Assembly (NCBI GenBank): GCA_003194525.1
Contig: NBIV01000241.1
Coordinates: 1 to 64,000, forward strand
Reading direction: 5' to 3'
DNA: 64,000 nt
Source of the DNA: Gracilariopsis chorda
Taxonomy: Eukaryota > Rhodophyta > Florideophyceae > Gracilariales > Gracilariaceae
Below, one piece after another: positions 40,069 through 51,102 of this stretch. Each line of letters opens with the position of its first letter. Positions within the stretch are counted from its first letter, which is position 1. Below the pieces are notes generated by a model. That model worked only from the letters and a program-made list of their open reading frames with translations, was not told the DNA's origin and searched no databases. The translations under genes were made by a program, and so were the position numbers.

Positions 40069-43000
40069 TTATGAACGAGGTTGTATGTGCTCCGTGCTCG
40101 GAGATATCATTCGCCACATTAGTGACCACACCGAGTCCGGTTCACCACTTCCTCCGTCGCTACCCAGCGACTCGCTCGACAGGAGTGCATCCGGGTCCGC
40201 GGAGACGGCCTTCTCGCTTCGCGATGCGTTCAACTCCTCCCTGCTCCGGGGGTGCTCATCCGACGATGCCGTATGAAACGGGACACCGTCCGACGCCGGA
40301 GCTTCCTTCCGCGATGGCGCGATCGATTCCCGTCCCTCCCCCTCCTTAGGTGAGAGGGCGGTGGGTTCAGGATGAAGGACCTCCGCGGGCGGAGTAACGG
40401 TTAGGCGTTTGGGGTCAAGCGTGCGTTGCACGATACGCGCGGCGCGCCCAACCGGTTGATCGGCAATTGGAAGATCCGAGAGTCCCCGTTTCGGGTGCGG
40501 TAAGACGGGTGGGCGGGACGGAAGCAGATTATCCGTTGGCCGAGTTACGAGGTCATCCTCCGGGATTGTCACGAGCGGTGATGAGCCCTCAGGGGGCGCA
40601 GGCGCGTGGGCTACGCGGTCGCGTGAGACGCGTTCGAACTGGTTATCGATGTCCAGTACGACTGTGTCGTCGGCGACGGAAACCACCCGATAGGGTCCAT
40701 TCACTATCGGTGACAACTTGTGGCGCTTCTCCTTTTCGGGATTATAATATTCCTTTCGCAGGAAGACAGAATCCCCTTCCGAGACCTGGGGTATCGGGGA
40801 ACGAATCTTCGCGTCGAAGTTCTGTTTGTATGCCTCCTGGGCTTTTCCCATAGCCTTTCGGGCGGTAGGGACCATGTTCTTCAACCATTCCTTCCAGGAA
40901 TCTCGATATAACCTTGGTGAAGGGTACCCCGAGACGTTCGGTTGCGCTTCAATAGCCATGGGTGGTGGAATCCGAGACAGGACCAGCTCAAATGGAGCGA
41001 GGGTCGTGACCCGGTGTACCTGGGTGTTATACGCGTACGTAATAGCGTCCGTGTACAAGTCCCATTCCATGGGGTGATCCGCGACATACGCGCGCAGTGC
41101 GTTGAGCATAGTACGATTGAATCGTTCCACTTGTCCGTTACACTGCGGGTGGTAGGTGGTAGTAAACATATTCTTGATTCCCAAGATTCTACATACGTCC
41201 TGAAAGAACTTTGAGGTGAATTGAGATCCGTTGTCGGAGAGTAGGTGTACCGGCGGGCCGTAAGTAAAGACCCAGTGGGTTACGAACGCACGCGCAACCA
41301 CGTCCGCGGTAATCCGTTTAAGCGGTACTGTTCTCACCAACTTTGAGAAGCGGTCAGTAATGACGAGAAGATACTTGTAACCACGTTTGGTTTTGACAAG
41401 CTCGCCCAAGATATCAATAGCGACATATTCGAGTGGCGCCCGTGCCGGGAATAGTGTTAACTTCTTCGAGTACTTCCGAAGTTTCACATTATTCTTCGCA
41501 CATTCCACGCACGAGCGGCGAACTGCATAGCAGTCAAATGCCATAGCAGGCCAATAGAAGTCCCTGCGAAGGGTCAGGTATAGTTTTCTCCCGCCGGGAT
41601 GTGCACCCAACTTCGCGTAATGCGATAGATGCAAGACGCGCTGCTGCAGCGTGTGAGGTACAACGATCTGTGGGGCCCGTGTCAGCAACCTGACTAGGTA
41701 GCCTCGATCGTTCACCGCAAAGGGTATCTGTGCGCCCCCGTTAAGACGGGCACGAATCTGGGAACAGAAAGGATCCTGCTGTTGTTCACGGATCATTTCC
41801 TCAGGGGATATGGGAACAACCTGGTCATCCGGAGGATCCGTAGGGTTTGCAGCCAGAATATCGTCACAGATGTCATCCCCATTCACGTCTGGGTCGTCTT
41901 CTTCCGTTCCCTCCGGGGATTGTGCCATGAAACATGGTATTTCCAGATCGTCGACCGGTTCGGTTTCCGCTGATGTTCCTAAGCGCGATAGGGCGTCAGC
42001 CTGAGTATTCAGGGATCCCTTCTTGTAGAGGACATCAAATGTAAATTCCGAGAGTCGGAGACGCCAACGCATGAGGCGGCCCGACGGTTCTCGAATTTCG
42101 AGTAGCCAACGGAGAGCCGAGTGATCGGTGTGAACCTTGAAATGGTTACCCATAAGGTATGGGCGAAGCGTTGCCAACGCCCAAACAACAGCAAGACACT
42201 CCTTCTCGGACACCGAGTAGTTGCGCTCGTGAACGTTCAACGAACGTGACCAATATCCGATCGGATGTCTTTCTCCTTCTTCCGTGACTTGAAACAACGC
42301 ACAACCCACCTGGTGGGCACTTGAGTCAGTATCCACTTCGAAGGGTAAGTCCGGGTGCGGTAAGGCCAGAACTGGCGGGGACGTTACAGCGTCGACAAGA
42401 GACGAGAATGCTGACGACTCAGCCTCGTCAAAGACGTCCAGTTCGGTGGGTTGTCCTTTCCGGAGGAGTGCGTTAAGCGGTGCTGACAAGTCGGCGAAGT
42501 TCGGGACGAATCGGCGATATACATTGCAAAGTCCTAGGAAGGATCGAAGCTCCGTTTGATTAGTCGGATGTTTCGCCTCTCGAAGTGATTTCACTCTTGC
42601 TTCATCGATTGAAAGCTGTCCGGGGCGGATGATGTGCCCCAGATATTTTACCGAATCGGCGCAGAACTCACACTTTCCCAGCTTCAGGGTGATGCCTGCG
42701 TTGCGGAGCACTGTCAAGACTTCCCGGACATGGGACAGGTGATCGTCCAAGTTATTGGAGAACACTATAATGTCGTCCAAGTATACCAGACAGCTGGTCC
42801 ATTTGAACCTCGCCAAGAGGATATCGATTGCCCGTTGGAATGTAGCTGGGGCATTCGTTAGTCCAAACGGCATTCGCTTAAAGCGATATAGTCCTTGATG
42901 GCACACAAACGCGGTCTTATCACGATCTTCTTTCCTAATAGGGACCTGCCAGTATCCCGAATTGGCATCGAGGGTAGTGAACACCGTTGCGCTCCCCAGG

Positions 43001-44484
43001 GAGTCAATGTACTCGTCCATTCGTGGAATCGGATAGACGTCCTTGACAGTAACCGCATTCAGGCGGCGGTAATCCACACAGAAACGCCATGATCCATCGG
43101 CTTTCGGAACAAGGACAACAGGAGAAGCCCAAGGGGATTGTGCTGCTTCGATAACTCCAGCTCGCAGCATCTTCTCCACCTGAGATTTCTCTTCCCCCCT
43201 TGCTTTAGGGCCTGCCCGATACGGGTGCTGTGCAATAGGCCGTGTATCCGGCAACAAATCAATCCGATGTTCGGTTACCCCTATCGTCCCCAGGGAACCG
43301 TCCCACATGGCGGTAAAGTCCCTGAGCATGTCACGAAACTTCTCACGATGAGATTCATTAATGTGATCCAGGTCCAACTTATCCAAAGCCTGTTCTGGGT
43401 CTAACGCAGTATCTGCCGATGCTGAAGTCGTGCTCTTCTGAGCTTCTTCGACAGTCGAATCTGAACTTTCCCGGGCGGAATCCAACGGAACGAACGGGAC
43501 CTCCTCCCCCTCCTTAGGGTCTTGTATTCCGAGAACGTCGGATATCGGAATCTTTGTAGGAAGGATAGCCAACGGATGCGGAAGCATGTTGCCCAGGACC
43601 TGGTTTTTAACCAACCACTGAGTGGTAGTTCCGAGGTTAGCAACGAGAACCTTAAAGGGTTTGTCCGGCTCGACGGATACGATCCCATTTGCTAATGCGA
43701 GACGGCGCTGTTCGTAGAGCGAGGGGAGCGGTTGAACAACCTGCAACCCGTGGGGTTTGGATGTTACTGAGACCCACACCTGAGATTCCTTCGGGATCGA
43801 AACTGGTTCCGCGACGCGAATCTTCGTAGATGCTCGATCCACATTGGACGCTTCCTGAGCAGCAGGTAAAGGTACCCGTTTACGGGAGGCGTGTCGCAAG
43901 GGCTTCCGTACAATCGGGATGGTCGAACCGTTGGCCAATTCTACGGATCTGGAGCGAGGGCGGATAGCTTCCACGAAGCGGTCACAGAAATCACAACCGA
44001 GGATGACCGGTGCAGCAAGAGAATCGCATACGATGAAGTCCAACTTCACCACGTAGGTGCCTAGTCTGAGTACCAGAGGAATTGTTCCAAGAGTCTGGAG
44101 CGGGTTGTTATTAGCGTCCGCCAGATCCAGACTTGGACCAATGCGAATGCATTTCCGCATGGCGGGTGGAATAATCCCGATATTGATCAGGTTCGGAGCG
44201 GCACCTGTATCCAGGACAGATAACTGACGAACCATGAACTGGTTAGAGAGACCGAGGTCACTATAAACTTTATAGTTCCTCTTGGCCATTACCAAAACTC
44301 GATCCGGGATGCGGAGGTTACGGGACCGTATCCACGGACGACGCAGAGCCACTAAGTGGTCCGAGCTCACGTCTTCTTGAGCCAGTTTCCTCGTAAGGAT
44401 TTTGGCAGGGGAGCGAAGCGGTGGCGCCTCAGGCGTCTTCAACTTCGGCTTGGAAGACACCCCTCCCGTGGGGGAGACTCCCAA
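40069..44484 (-). CDS. pol: E3 Pol polyprotein (PR-RT-RNaseH-IN)
   Basis: A 1471-residue open frame in -1 relation to gag; it has no ATG at its head, so Gag-Pol frameshifting is the likely mode. Protease LSVLDTGAAPN is near residue 90. Reverse transcriptase has CLVYLDDIIVF near 560, RNase H FEVDTDSSAHQVGC near 715. Integrase carries the zinc site (HLSHYAKLGAHPGG, then CVECAK) near 950-1000 and the DDE core AIDILGEL, LLSDNGSQF and GQVERFNRT up to about 1120. The C-terminal about 250 residues are low-complexity and lack a chromodomain, which lies in a separate ORF downstream. All catalytic motifs look intact. Confidence 0.95.
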   Translation of the reverse strand: MGVSPTGGVSSKPKLKTPEAPPLRSPAKILTRKLAQEDVSSDHLVALRRPWIRSRNLRIPDRVLVMAKRNYKVYSDLGLSNQFMVRQLSVLDTGAAPNLINIGIIPPAMRKCIRIGPSLDLADANNNPLQTLGTIPLVLRLGTYVVKLDFIVCDSLAAPVILGCDFCDRFVEAIRPRSRSVELANGSTIPIVRKPLRHASRKRVPLPAAQEASNVDRASTKIRVAEPVSIPKESQVWVSVTSKPHGLQVVQPLPSLYEQRRLALANGIVSVEPDKPFKVLVANLGTTTQWLVKNQVLGNMLPHPLAILPTKIPISDVLGIQDPKEGEEVPFVPLDSARESSDSTVEEAQKSTTSASADTALDPEQALDKLDLDHINESHREKFRDMLRDFTAMWDGSLGTIGVTEHRIDLLPDTRPIAQHPYRAGPKARGEEKSQVEKMLRAGVIEAAQSPWASPVVLVPKADGSWRFCVDYRRLNAVTVKDVYPIPRMDEYIDSLGSATVFTTLDANSGYWQVPIRKEDRDKTAFVCHQGLYRFKRMPFGLTNAPATFQRAIDILLARFKWTSCLVYLDDIIVFSNNLDDHLSHVREVLTVLRNAGITLKLGKCEFCADSVKYLGHIIRPGQLSIDEARVKSLREAKHPTNQTELRSFLGLCNVYRRFVPNFADLSAPLNALLRKGQPTELDVFDEAESSAFSSLVDAVTSPPVLALPHPDLPFEVDTDSSAHQVGCALFQVTEEGERHPIGYWSRSLNVHERNYSVSEKECLAVVWALATLRPYLMGNHFKVHTDHSALRWLLEIREPSGRLMRWRLRLSEFTFDVLYKKGSLNTQADALSRLGTSAETEPVDDLEIPCFMAQSPEGTEEDDPDVNGDDICDDILAANPTDPPDDQVVPISPEEMIREQQQDPFCSQIRARLNGGAQIPFAVNDRGYLVRLLTRAPQIVVPHTLQQRVLHLSHYAKLGAHPGGRKLYLTLRRDFYWPAMAFDCYAVRRSCVECAKNNVKLRKYSKKLTLFPARAPLEYVAIDILGELVKTKRGYKYLLVITDRFSKLVRTVPLKRITADVVARAFVTHWVFTYGPPVHLLSDNGSQFTSKFFQDVCRILGIKNMFTTTYHPQCNGQVERFNRTMLNALRAYVADHPMEWDLYTDAITYAYNTQVHRVTTLAPFELVLSRIPPPMAIEAQPNVSGYPSPRLYRDSWKEWLKNMVPTARKAMGKAQEAYKQNFDAKIRSPIPQVSEGDSVFLRKEYYNPEKEKRHKLSPIVNGPYRVVSVADDTVVLDIDNQFERVSRDRVAHAPAPPEGSSPLVTIPEDDLVTRPTDNLLPSRPPVLPHPKRGLSDLPIADQPVGRAARIVQRTLDPKRLTVTPPAEVLHPEPTALSPKEGEGRESIAPSRKEAPASDGVPFHTASSDEHPRSREELNASRSEKAVSADPDALLSSESLGSDGGSGEPDSVWSLMWRMISPSTEHIQPRS

Positions 44485-44486
44485 GA

Positions 44487-46529
44487 TTAGTTTTTCGGGA
44501 CCGAATCGACCGCTGGGTGCGGCTGAGCCCGTTCCGAAAGGTTAGGGTTGTTACCGTTCGCGGTTTTCGCGGCTTCTCGAGCTTGAGCATTGTGGACCGC
44601 AGCCTTTGCGTCTTCATACGAATTACTCGGGACACGAGCCTTATGCTCCGGTGGGAGATTCTCATAATTTCCCACGATCTTCCACATCTCGCGAATGGGG
44701 AGGGTACACTGCGACGCAGTATGACCTTCAAGGTAACAAATGTAGCAAATCAGCGGGGCTGAACGTGTTCCGGTGGCGTGGGACATCATTCCGCGGTGCT
44801 GAGGGTGTTGTGGTTGGAATGCTAGTTGCTTCGGGTTGGACCATCCCAGGCGGGAGTGTCTTGTGGCGCTCGACGCGTAGGCTAGCGGGGCTGGGGGAAC
44901 CCGACCGGGGTTTGCGTAAAAGGCCGGATCTACCACGGGTGGTGTAACCGTGGACGGCAGTTCCGAGGTTGCCAACGACTGTTCAAGACTGCCAAGATAC
45001 TGGATGTTATCCGCAAATCCGGAAGGTGGTCCCGGGTTAGGGAGAGATGCCGAGGAAGCCTCGTTCTCGACGAAGAGAGCCTTCGACGACCGACGCCTCG
45101 GGTCTCTCGCTCTGAGGGTGTCACCCTCAGCCTGCGCGTACTGGACCAGTTCCAGATACGTCGCCTTGCGCTTCTCTTCCCTGTAGCGGGACACCAGTGC
45201 CCTGATACCAGGATCTAAACCATCCACCAGCATGGAGCAACGCTCAAAAGCGGTAAACACATTTCCACAACGATGAAACGCTTTATTCAAGCGAGTTGAA
45301 TACGACGTTTCCGTTTCACCAGGCTTCTGTTTCGTATCGCGAACCGCCACGATGGCTTGACTGATTGCAGTTCCCGTCGCGTACGACCTGAGCAGGTAGT
45401 GTACAGCCTCGGGCCAGCACGTAACACCTCCTTCTGAGGCCCTGGACGAACCCCTGACCGAGTTGTACTGATCTTCAGCCATTCCTGAAAGAAAGTAGGG
45501 CAACGCAACGTATGCCTGCGCCTCACTCATTTCGAGTACGTCTGCTTCCTGCACAAAGCGGGCCAGAAAATCCAACACGAGGATCGGATCTTCACCGGAG
45601 AACTTCTGCTTAAGCATCGTCACATTCATACGACGTATGAGATCCTTCACCCGACCGGTGTCTCTCGAACTTCGAGTGCCCGAAGAGTCTTCCAATCGGT
45701 AATAACGATAGGACAACAGCTTCCTGTAAAGGGGATTCGTCGGTTTCAATTCCTTCAAGCCGAAATGACGGCGACCTTTCTCCCGCGCACGGATTGCTCC
45801 ATGGGAGGTGTAGGTAGCCCTCGAACTAGGTTCTTCTCCGCGACGGCGGCCTCTCCCTTCACGCGATGATCTCGAAGACGAGCTACTCGAACTTGTTTCC
45901 GAGTCGGAACTTGGCGAAACTTCATAACGATGAACTCTCTTTCCAGGGTGACGGGGGAGGTGACTGGAGCGGTGTTGGGTTGAGATGACCTTCACTTCCT
46001 CCTGTCTCGGAGCGTTCAGGTCTTCTCTGAGCAACGCTTCCAGCGTGTCCATACGTCCGGTTACCCGCATCATATGGGTTTTAACTTCCTCCACGAACTC
46101 CCGATATCCTTCTACGAAGGCAGCCGGAGTACCCAGACACTCCAGAATGGAATTCACATCAGCTCTCAGGAGACGAATATCTCCCGAGTAATCCCGAGCC
46201 AGGGAGTCACTCCATCGCCGTTCCAACTCGGTAACTTGCTGCGAGAGGGAGGCGTGGGCCACATTGGCAATGTCGATTCTCGACTCGAGGAGATGGTACT
46301 TAGGCGACCCGGGTCTCGGGGGGGCAGCCGACGGCGTTTCGACCACCGGAGGTGGCGTAGTGGCCACAGCTGTCACGGCTCGAGGCACCGAGGTTGCCGA
46401 TGGGATTCCTTGGGATTCCAGACCGACGGCATTGGTAAGTAGTTGTTCCGGAACGGACCTTCGTGATCTCGCCGCTGCGGCGTTCCGTTGCGGACCATTC
46501 CTGGGGGAACTCGGAGCTGTGGGTAGCAT
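44487..46529 (-). CDS. gag: E3 Gag polyprotein
   Basis: 680 residues from ATG 46529. It has a Pro/Ser-rich N-terminus, a helical segment (ASLSQQVTELERRW), a Ser/Arg-rich linker (SSSSSSRSSREGRGRRRG) and a capsid-like domain at about residues 270-490 (KFSGEDPILVLDFLARF, then LNKAFHRCGNVF), which aligns with the E2 Gag. A CX2CX4HX4C zinc knuckle (CYICYLEGHTASQC) near residue 590 would bind RNA. It ends PKN-stop at an A-run (44490-44496), where pol begins in the -1 frame. Confidence 0.95.
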   Translation of the reverse strand: MLPTAPSSPRNGPQRNAAAARSRRSVPEQLLTNAVGLESQGIPSATSVPRAVTAVATTPPPVVETPSAAPPRPGSPKYHLLESRIDIANVAHASLSQQVTELERRWSDSLARDYSGDIRLLRADVNSILECLGTPAAFVEGYREFVEEVKTHMMRVTGRMDTLEALLREDLNAPRQEEVKVISTQHRSSHLPRHPGKRVHRYEVSPSSDSETSSSSSSSRSSREGRGRRRGEEPSSRATYTSHGAIRAREKGRRHFGLKELKPTNPLYRKLLSYRYYRLEDSSGTRSSRDTGRVKDLIRRMNVTMLKQKFSGEDPILVLDFLARFVQEADVLEMSEAQAYVALPYFLSGMAEDQYNSVRGSSRASEGGVTCWPEAVHYLLRSYATGTAISQAIVAVRDTKQKPGETETSYSTRLNKAFHRCGNVFTAFERCSMLVDGLDPGIRALVSRYREEKRKATYLELVQYAQAEGDTLRARDPRRRSSKALFVENEASSASLPNPGPPSGFADNIQYLGSLEQSLATSELPSTVTPPVVDPAFYANPGRVPPAPLAYASSATRHSRLGWSNPKQLAFQPQHPQHRGMMSHATGTRSAPLICYICYLEGHTASQCTLPIREMWKIVGNYENLPPEHKARVPSNSYEDAKAAVHNAQAREAAKTANGNNPNLSERAQPHPAVDSVPKN
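44490..44496 (-). other. Candidate -1 frameshift site, E3 gag-pol
   Basis: On the - strand gaaaaac is directly followed by the gag stop taa. The pol frame is -1 and open across it. Same layout as ggaaaac in E2. Confidence 0.5.
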
Positions 46530-46658
46530 ACTGCAGATAGCCGTCCACGGCTTACTTCACCAGTCCCACGGCTTGGGAATCTCAACGAATGAGCAAAAAG
46601 GGATAAAAGGGAAAAGGGGAAGCGGACTTCCGACAGGCCGGATTGAAAGCCAAACCCG

Positions 46659-46676
46659 TTCTAGGTCGGGAGACCA
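46659..46676 (-). other. E3 primer-binding site
   Basis: On the - strand tggtctcccgacctagaa starts 2 nt inside the LTR end. Identical to the E2 site. Confidence 0.85.
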
Positions 46677-46678
46677 CT

Positions 46679-47592
46679 TGTGGTGCAATCCCGGTGTGGG
46701 AAAGGCACCCAAGGCAGCTCGAAGCCTTGCTCTCTTGGAGAGGTAGGCCCAGCTGGGTAGACCCCTCCGTGTCCCGTATGACGGGTGTAACTCCGTCGGG
46801 AGCCTGGATGTACCTCGGAGGTTTAGGGGTTAGAACGGGTCGGAACCACGGCTGGTCCGGAAGTAGCCTGCGAACAGTGGAACAAAAGAGGGAAAGGGAC
46901 CACCCGACGGGGGCGTGCGGAAAGCGGGAACAGACCCCGGAGGGGGGGTGCCGATACACACACACGAACACGCACCGCGCGGCGGTTAGGGGATATGAGG
47001 GGAAGGGATGGTCTCACGGTCTCACGACACACGTCGGTAATATCAATACCCAAAACTGGGGCGGAGATAGGGCCTGTACGGGCGGTCACACGACAACAAC
47101 GAATACCACGAGTGGTCACAACCCACTGGGTACGACGAGCACGGTCTCCTCGGTGGTGCGAGTCGGGTGAAACTATCGGGCAAGCGGTGTACCTCCGCGA
47201 GGAGTTAGACACTTCGCATGGCGAATAGAGTCAGAGCCGAACTCTTGTTACTTTTCTTGGTGAGCTCGCCGCCGTGCGGCCGACGCTCAAGTACTAGCTC
47301 AGTGCAGTACAGTAGGTAGTGCACTAGCCTAAGTAAAATTAACCCCTAAACTATACTAAAATAAGTAGCCGTTTTGGGCCTCCTGGCCGGGGCTGTAGCC
47401 ACGTGTCCACCACCCTTGCCAGGCAAGTACCACAAAATATGAATGTTCCCATAACCACCCTGGGTAACCCGACCGCTAATTAGCCCGGTAAACGGGGGCT
47501 AAAATTCATGCATCCCGCTTCATCGCTCGCACCGAGTACACCTCAGATATGAGTTTCACCATCGCCCGTACGCGGGAATGTATTGCACTACA
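46679..47592 (-). repeat. E3 LTR (5' LTR in element orientation)
   Basis: 914 bp. Followed on the right by target-duplication copy tgtgg at 47593-47597. Confidence 0.97.
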
Positions 47593-50265
47593 TGTGGCTC
47601 GAGGGAGGCGTGATTGAAGACGTTGATGTGATCGACGAGGTGATTCGTGCAGAACTTCCCCTTCCAGGCGAAGACGACGCGTTGCGCCGCCTTATTTATC
47701 CCATGCACAGGCAGCGCCACTCCCCCTATTGCCGGAGTCGTGCTGGGCGGTGCAAGTTTGGATACGAATGCAACATGATTGTGCCGGAGACGTACAATGA
47801 AGGGGGCACGAATCGCGTGATCTACTGCAGAAGGAGGCAAGAAGACCACACGATTGTGCCATATAACCCAAATATGACCAATAATTACCGCTCTCATATC
47901 AACTTAGAATGCACGCAAGAAGGAGGCGCAGTGGCTTATGTGATGAAGTACGCGTTTAAACAGTACGCGTTTAAACAGCCGAAATCTGAGGAGGTGGTAC
48001 CTTAATATGAGTGGTGCTAATGAAACAGGCACACAGAATGAGCAGCAACAAAAGCCGCAGGCGCAGAACGACATTCGTGTATGCATGCAAGCGCGTGTGG
48101 TCGGCGCCGTCAACGCAGCTTGGAGAATTTACGAGTTTCGACATGTTCACATGGTACCAAAAGTAGAGCGACTGGCTATAAGTTTGAAAGGAGAGCGAAC
48201 ATTTCTGCATAGAGGTCCAAATCAAATCCATTCCGCATCGCCAACGTCTACGTTAGAGAAATACTTCGCAAGGCCCGTAGCATATGAGACCCTGGACTAC
48301 CTTTCGTACCCTGAAAAGTGCGATTGTATCGCACGCGTCATGCCCGCGTGCTTAACCAATACGACGGAGACAGCACTCATCTTCCTACAGACGACTGCGA
48401 TCCGCCCATGTACGTGCTAGACCGCACCAAAGACGAGCAGTGCGTCGCAAGGATCAGAGGTATTTTACCGTCTGACATTGACCTCTTTGCTCTGCGCTTG
48501 GGGCTCATGAATAACAGCTCGAGCTCTTATGAAAAGGCAAGGACTTTCAATGAACAGAAGTATGACACTTATCTTGAAACTGCGATTTCAAGCGGACTGC
48601 TTGTGGACGGATCCGGGTTTGATATTGCCTTTCAAGAAGCAGTGCAAATCTACAGCACGCCCTCCAAGCTACGGCGTATGGTTGTCAAACTATACGAACA
48701 AGGCGTAGACCCAGAGAAAATGGCCGTCGAACACCGGCAGGCGCTATGTAGCGACATACGTACAAGAGATGAGCAGCAACGAATGCAAGAAATGTATCGA
48801 CGCGTGGTGCAAATTTCAGACCGGCTCGGTGAACGACTGTTACGTGATCACAGTTTCTTTCCACAACACTTCCAGCAGGATGATGCAGCATCTAATGAGA
48901 CCAAATAAGCTACAACAACTCGAGATGCGGCGTGGTACGATATGCGTCAACGTTGCAGTCAAGTTACGCCACCTTAAAACCGTGCCAATGAAAAGTCATT
49001 GAAATTTTAATTCCCACAATACAACAACGGCAGGCGCTGCAGGAGCGAACAAGCACTCCTAGAAAGGTTTTCTTTGTGCAAGGATCCGCAGGAACCAGGA
49101 AGACATTCGTGCTCAACGTCTTTCGCGATATCGCTGAGTCAGAAGGAATGCTCGCCGAAATGACTGCTACAACAGGCATTGCAGCATAGTTGTACGAAGA
49201 TGGCTGCACTTTATATAGCCTGCTCGGACTTAGTGTAGCCGACGAGCACAGTACAGGCAGCACTACAGCCATTTTGTCAAAGTACAGTCCCCGATCTCAA
49301 CGTGCAGAATTGTTAAGCGAAATACAACTGCTCTTCATGGATGAGGCGTCCCTGCCCTCACAAAAATCTCTTTTTACTCATGAATCCATTGCTCAAAGAT
49401 ATTCGCTGCAGTGGAATGGAAAACCCGCCTTCGTTTGGAGGCTTGACCATCGTTTAATCCGGCGACTACTTCGAGCTGCTTCCAGTGGTGCCACAGGTGT
49501 AGAATGAGGCTGAGTCTAGTGGTAACGGGAGACGAGTGTACACAAACATTCTCAACGAGTTGCCGTGGAAGAGTGATCTGTGGAAATTTTGCTCGGTTCA
49601 AGTGCTGTACCTCAACAAACAGGTACACCAAGCCGAATATCCAGCATTTGCGTCACTGTTACATTCCGTTGCACGCAATACAACATCCAAAAACGCTCCA
49701 CTACCACTCAGATCTACCGGGGGCATGCAAACTGCTTAACAATTCTTGTGGAAGTGGCTCACAGCATGACGCAAGGAGGATGTGGATCTCAGTAAAATCC
49801 TCATTGTGTCCATTAACCAGTTGGTCGACGAGTATTATGCGGCAGCACTCGATCTGTTTCCTGGTGAGCGCTTCACTCTTCCTTCAGCGACAACTTTGCA
49901 GCCTGCTCGTGGACAGAATCCAGAGTCTGACATCGCCAGTAATTTTTTTCACGAGTTTGCATATCAGTATGTGCCTACTGAAGTACCGCCTCAAAAAGTC
50001 GACTGGAATATCGGTTTGTTAGTTATATGAATTCGAAACTTGCTGCATCTTGCTTGCTGTGGTCAACGGAAAGCTGTTCGTAGTCTTTTGTTTCAATCAT
50101 TATACCATGCAGGAGGCTCGATTCGACGAAAACACGGACAGATTCTGGAACAACAGCTCTTGCATCTTATCTACTTCGAATGTTCTTTTGCAGACATTTT
50201 TATGCTTCGACTGCAGCTCCCTATTCGTCTCAGGTTTGCTACAACAGTTCAACAAAGATAGTTGA
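47593..50265 (+). pseudogene. Helitron-like H2, right part (Rep Y2 and PIF1-type helicase)
   Basis: Continuation of the Rep-helicase gene. Rep end: CRSRAGRCKFGYECNM, YCRRRQEDHTIVPYNP, SHINLECTQEGG and the tyrosine motif AYVMKYAFK (near 47935-47960), which contains a 15-bp tandem duplication. Then Helitron spacer sequence (LETAISSGLLVDGSG, near 48570-48615). Then the helicase: a Walker A-like GSAGTRKT (49082-49105, with Arg replacing the usual Gly), ATTGIAA followed by an in-frame TAG, and a Walker B-like LLFMDEASL (near 49330-49355). Further helicase blocks (LFPGERFTLPSATT, near 49855-49895) follow. Several frames and stops: inactive. The family assignment rests on the HUH, Y2 and helicase order. 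Confidence 0.75.
47949..47978 (+). repeat. 15-bp tandem duplication in Rep tyrosine motif
   Basis: tacgcgtttaaacag occurs twice in tandem, duplicating YAFKQ just after the KY of the Rep motif. Confidence 0.95.
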
Positions 50266-50768
50266 AATCTTAGGATGGTTTGATTGTGGATATACGTTTC
50301 AACAATTTTTGCGTGGGTCATTTCACGTAACATCATTGTGCGTTTGAAGGAACGATCATGTGCTGCTTGTACATGACCTGCAGCTTACATCGAGGAATGT
50401 GCGGACACTTCATCCCATGTCTGTGACCATTTCAGCCCAGTGCTGTCTGAAGCCATTCAGTTCTGCATTCCGCTACAACCGTAATCATATTTCTCGCGTT
50501 CTTCATTTAATTAATTAAAGTACTTGCTCTTTTGCTTTTGCTTTCTTTACCCTCTTTTTCTTCCCACTGCTTATTATCACTCCTCCACCGTGGCGCGCAG
50601 TGCTGCCTTTGCCCCCCCTGTGTCACCGTTTTGTGATGGCGCCCACAGTTTAAAAAACAATTGGTCTGCTCACGACATGTCGGACTAAAAATCAGAAAAA
50701 AAACAAATTTATATAAAATACTGTTGTAAGACGTGGTGAAGACTTGCTATGTCTTTACTGCTGAGATT
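50266..50768. other. End of H2 and spacer, no gene
   Basis: AT-rich, with pyrimidine tracts (50520-50590). The 3' end of the Helitron-like element should lie here or upstream, but no clear CTRR end with a hairpin could be fixed. Confidence 0.4.
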
Positions 50769-51102
50769 GGGTCTAACCTGAAAACCCTTTTACCATTTTG
50801 GGTGTAGCCAAAAACAGGTTATCATACCCTTTTGGGTACACCCAAACACCCGAAACCCTCTGACGTCCTCACCCCGTCGCAGACGGAAAAAGGGGCCTCC
50901 CAAAAACAAACTTCTGCGCCAAATTCGAGAGGATGGGGCCTTTTTCTGCCGCCAAACGCGCGCAACGGATACAGGCACAACATGAGCGCGCGGCGCCCTC
51001 AACTGCAATGGCAGGACGCTCTTCGGCCACAGCGTCATCACCGACCGCTCTCATCCTGCCGCAAACTCGTTAGCAGTCGGACGTTCCCAGTTCCCACACA
51101 CA

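Larger units (their letters stand above)
36139..47592 (-). mobile_element. Complete Ty3/gypsy element E3 with long antisense ORF
   Basis: An 11454-bp LTR retrotransposon in - orientation: 914-bp LTRs at 36139-37052 and 46679-47592, and a perfect target duplication TGTGG at 36134-36138 and 47593-47597. Comparison by eye shows only one LTR difference (36772 t against 47312 g), so it is very young. Order along the - strand: LTR, primer site, gag, pol, separate chromodomain ORF, antisense ORF, polypurine tract, LTR. It split the Helitron H2 Rep gene, and removing it with one TGTGG copy would bring the two Rep halves into one frame. Confidence 0.97.
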
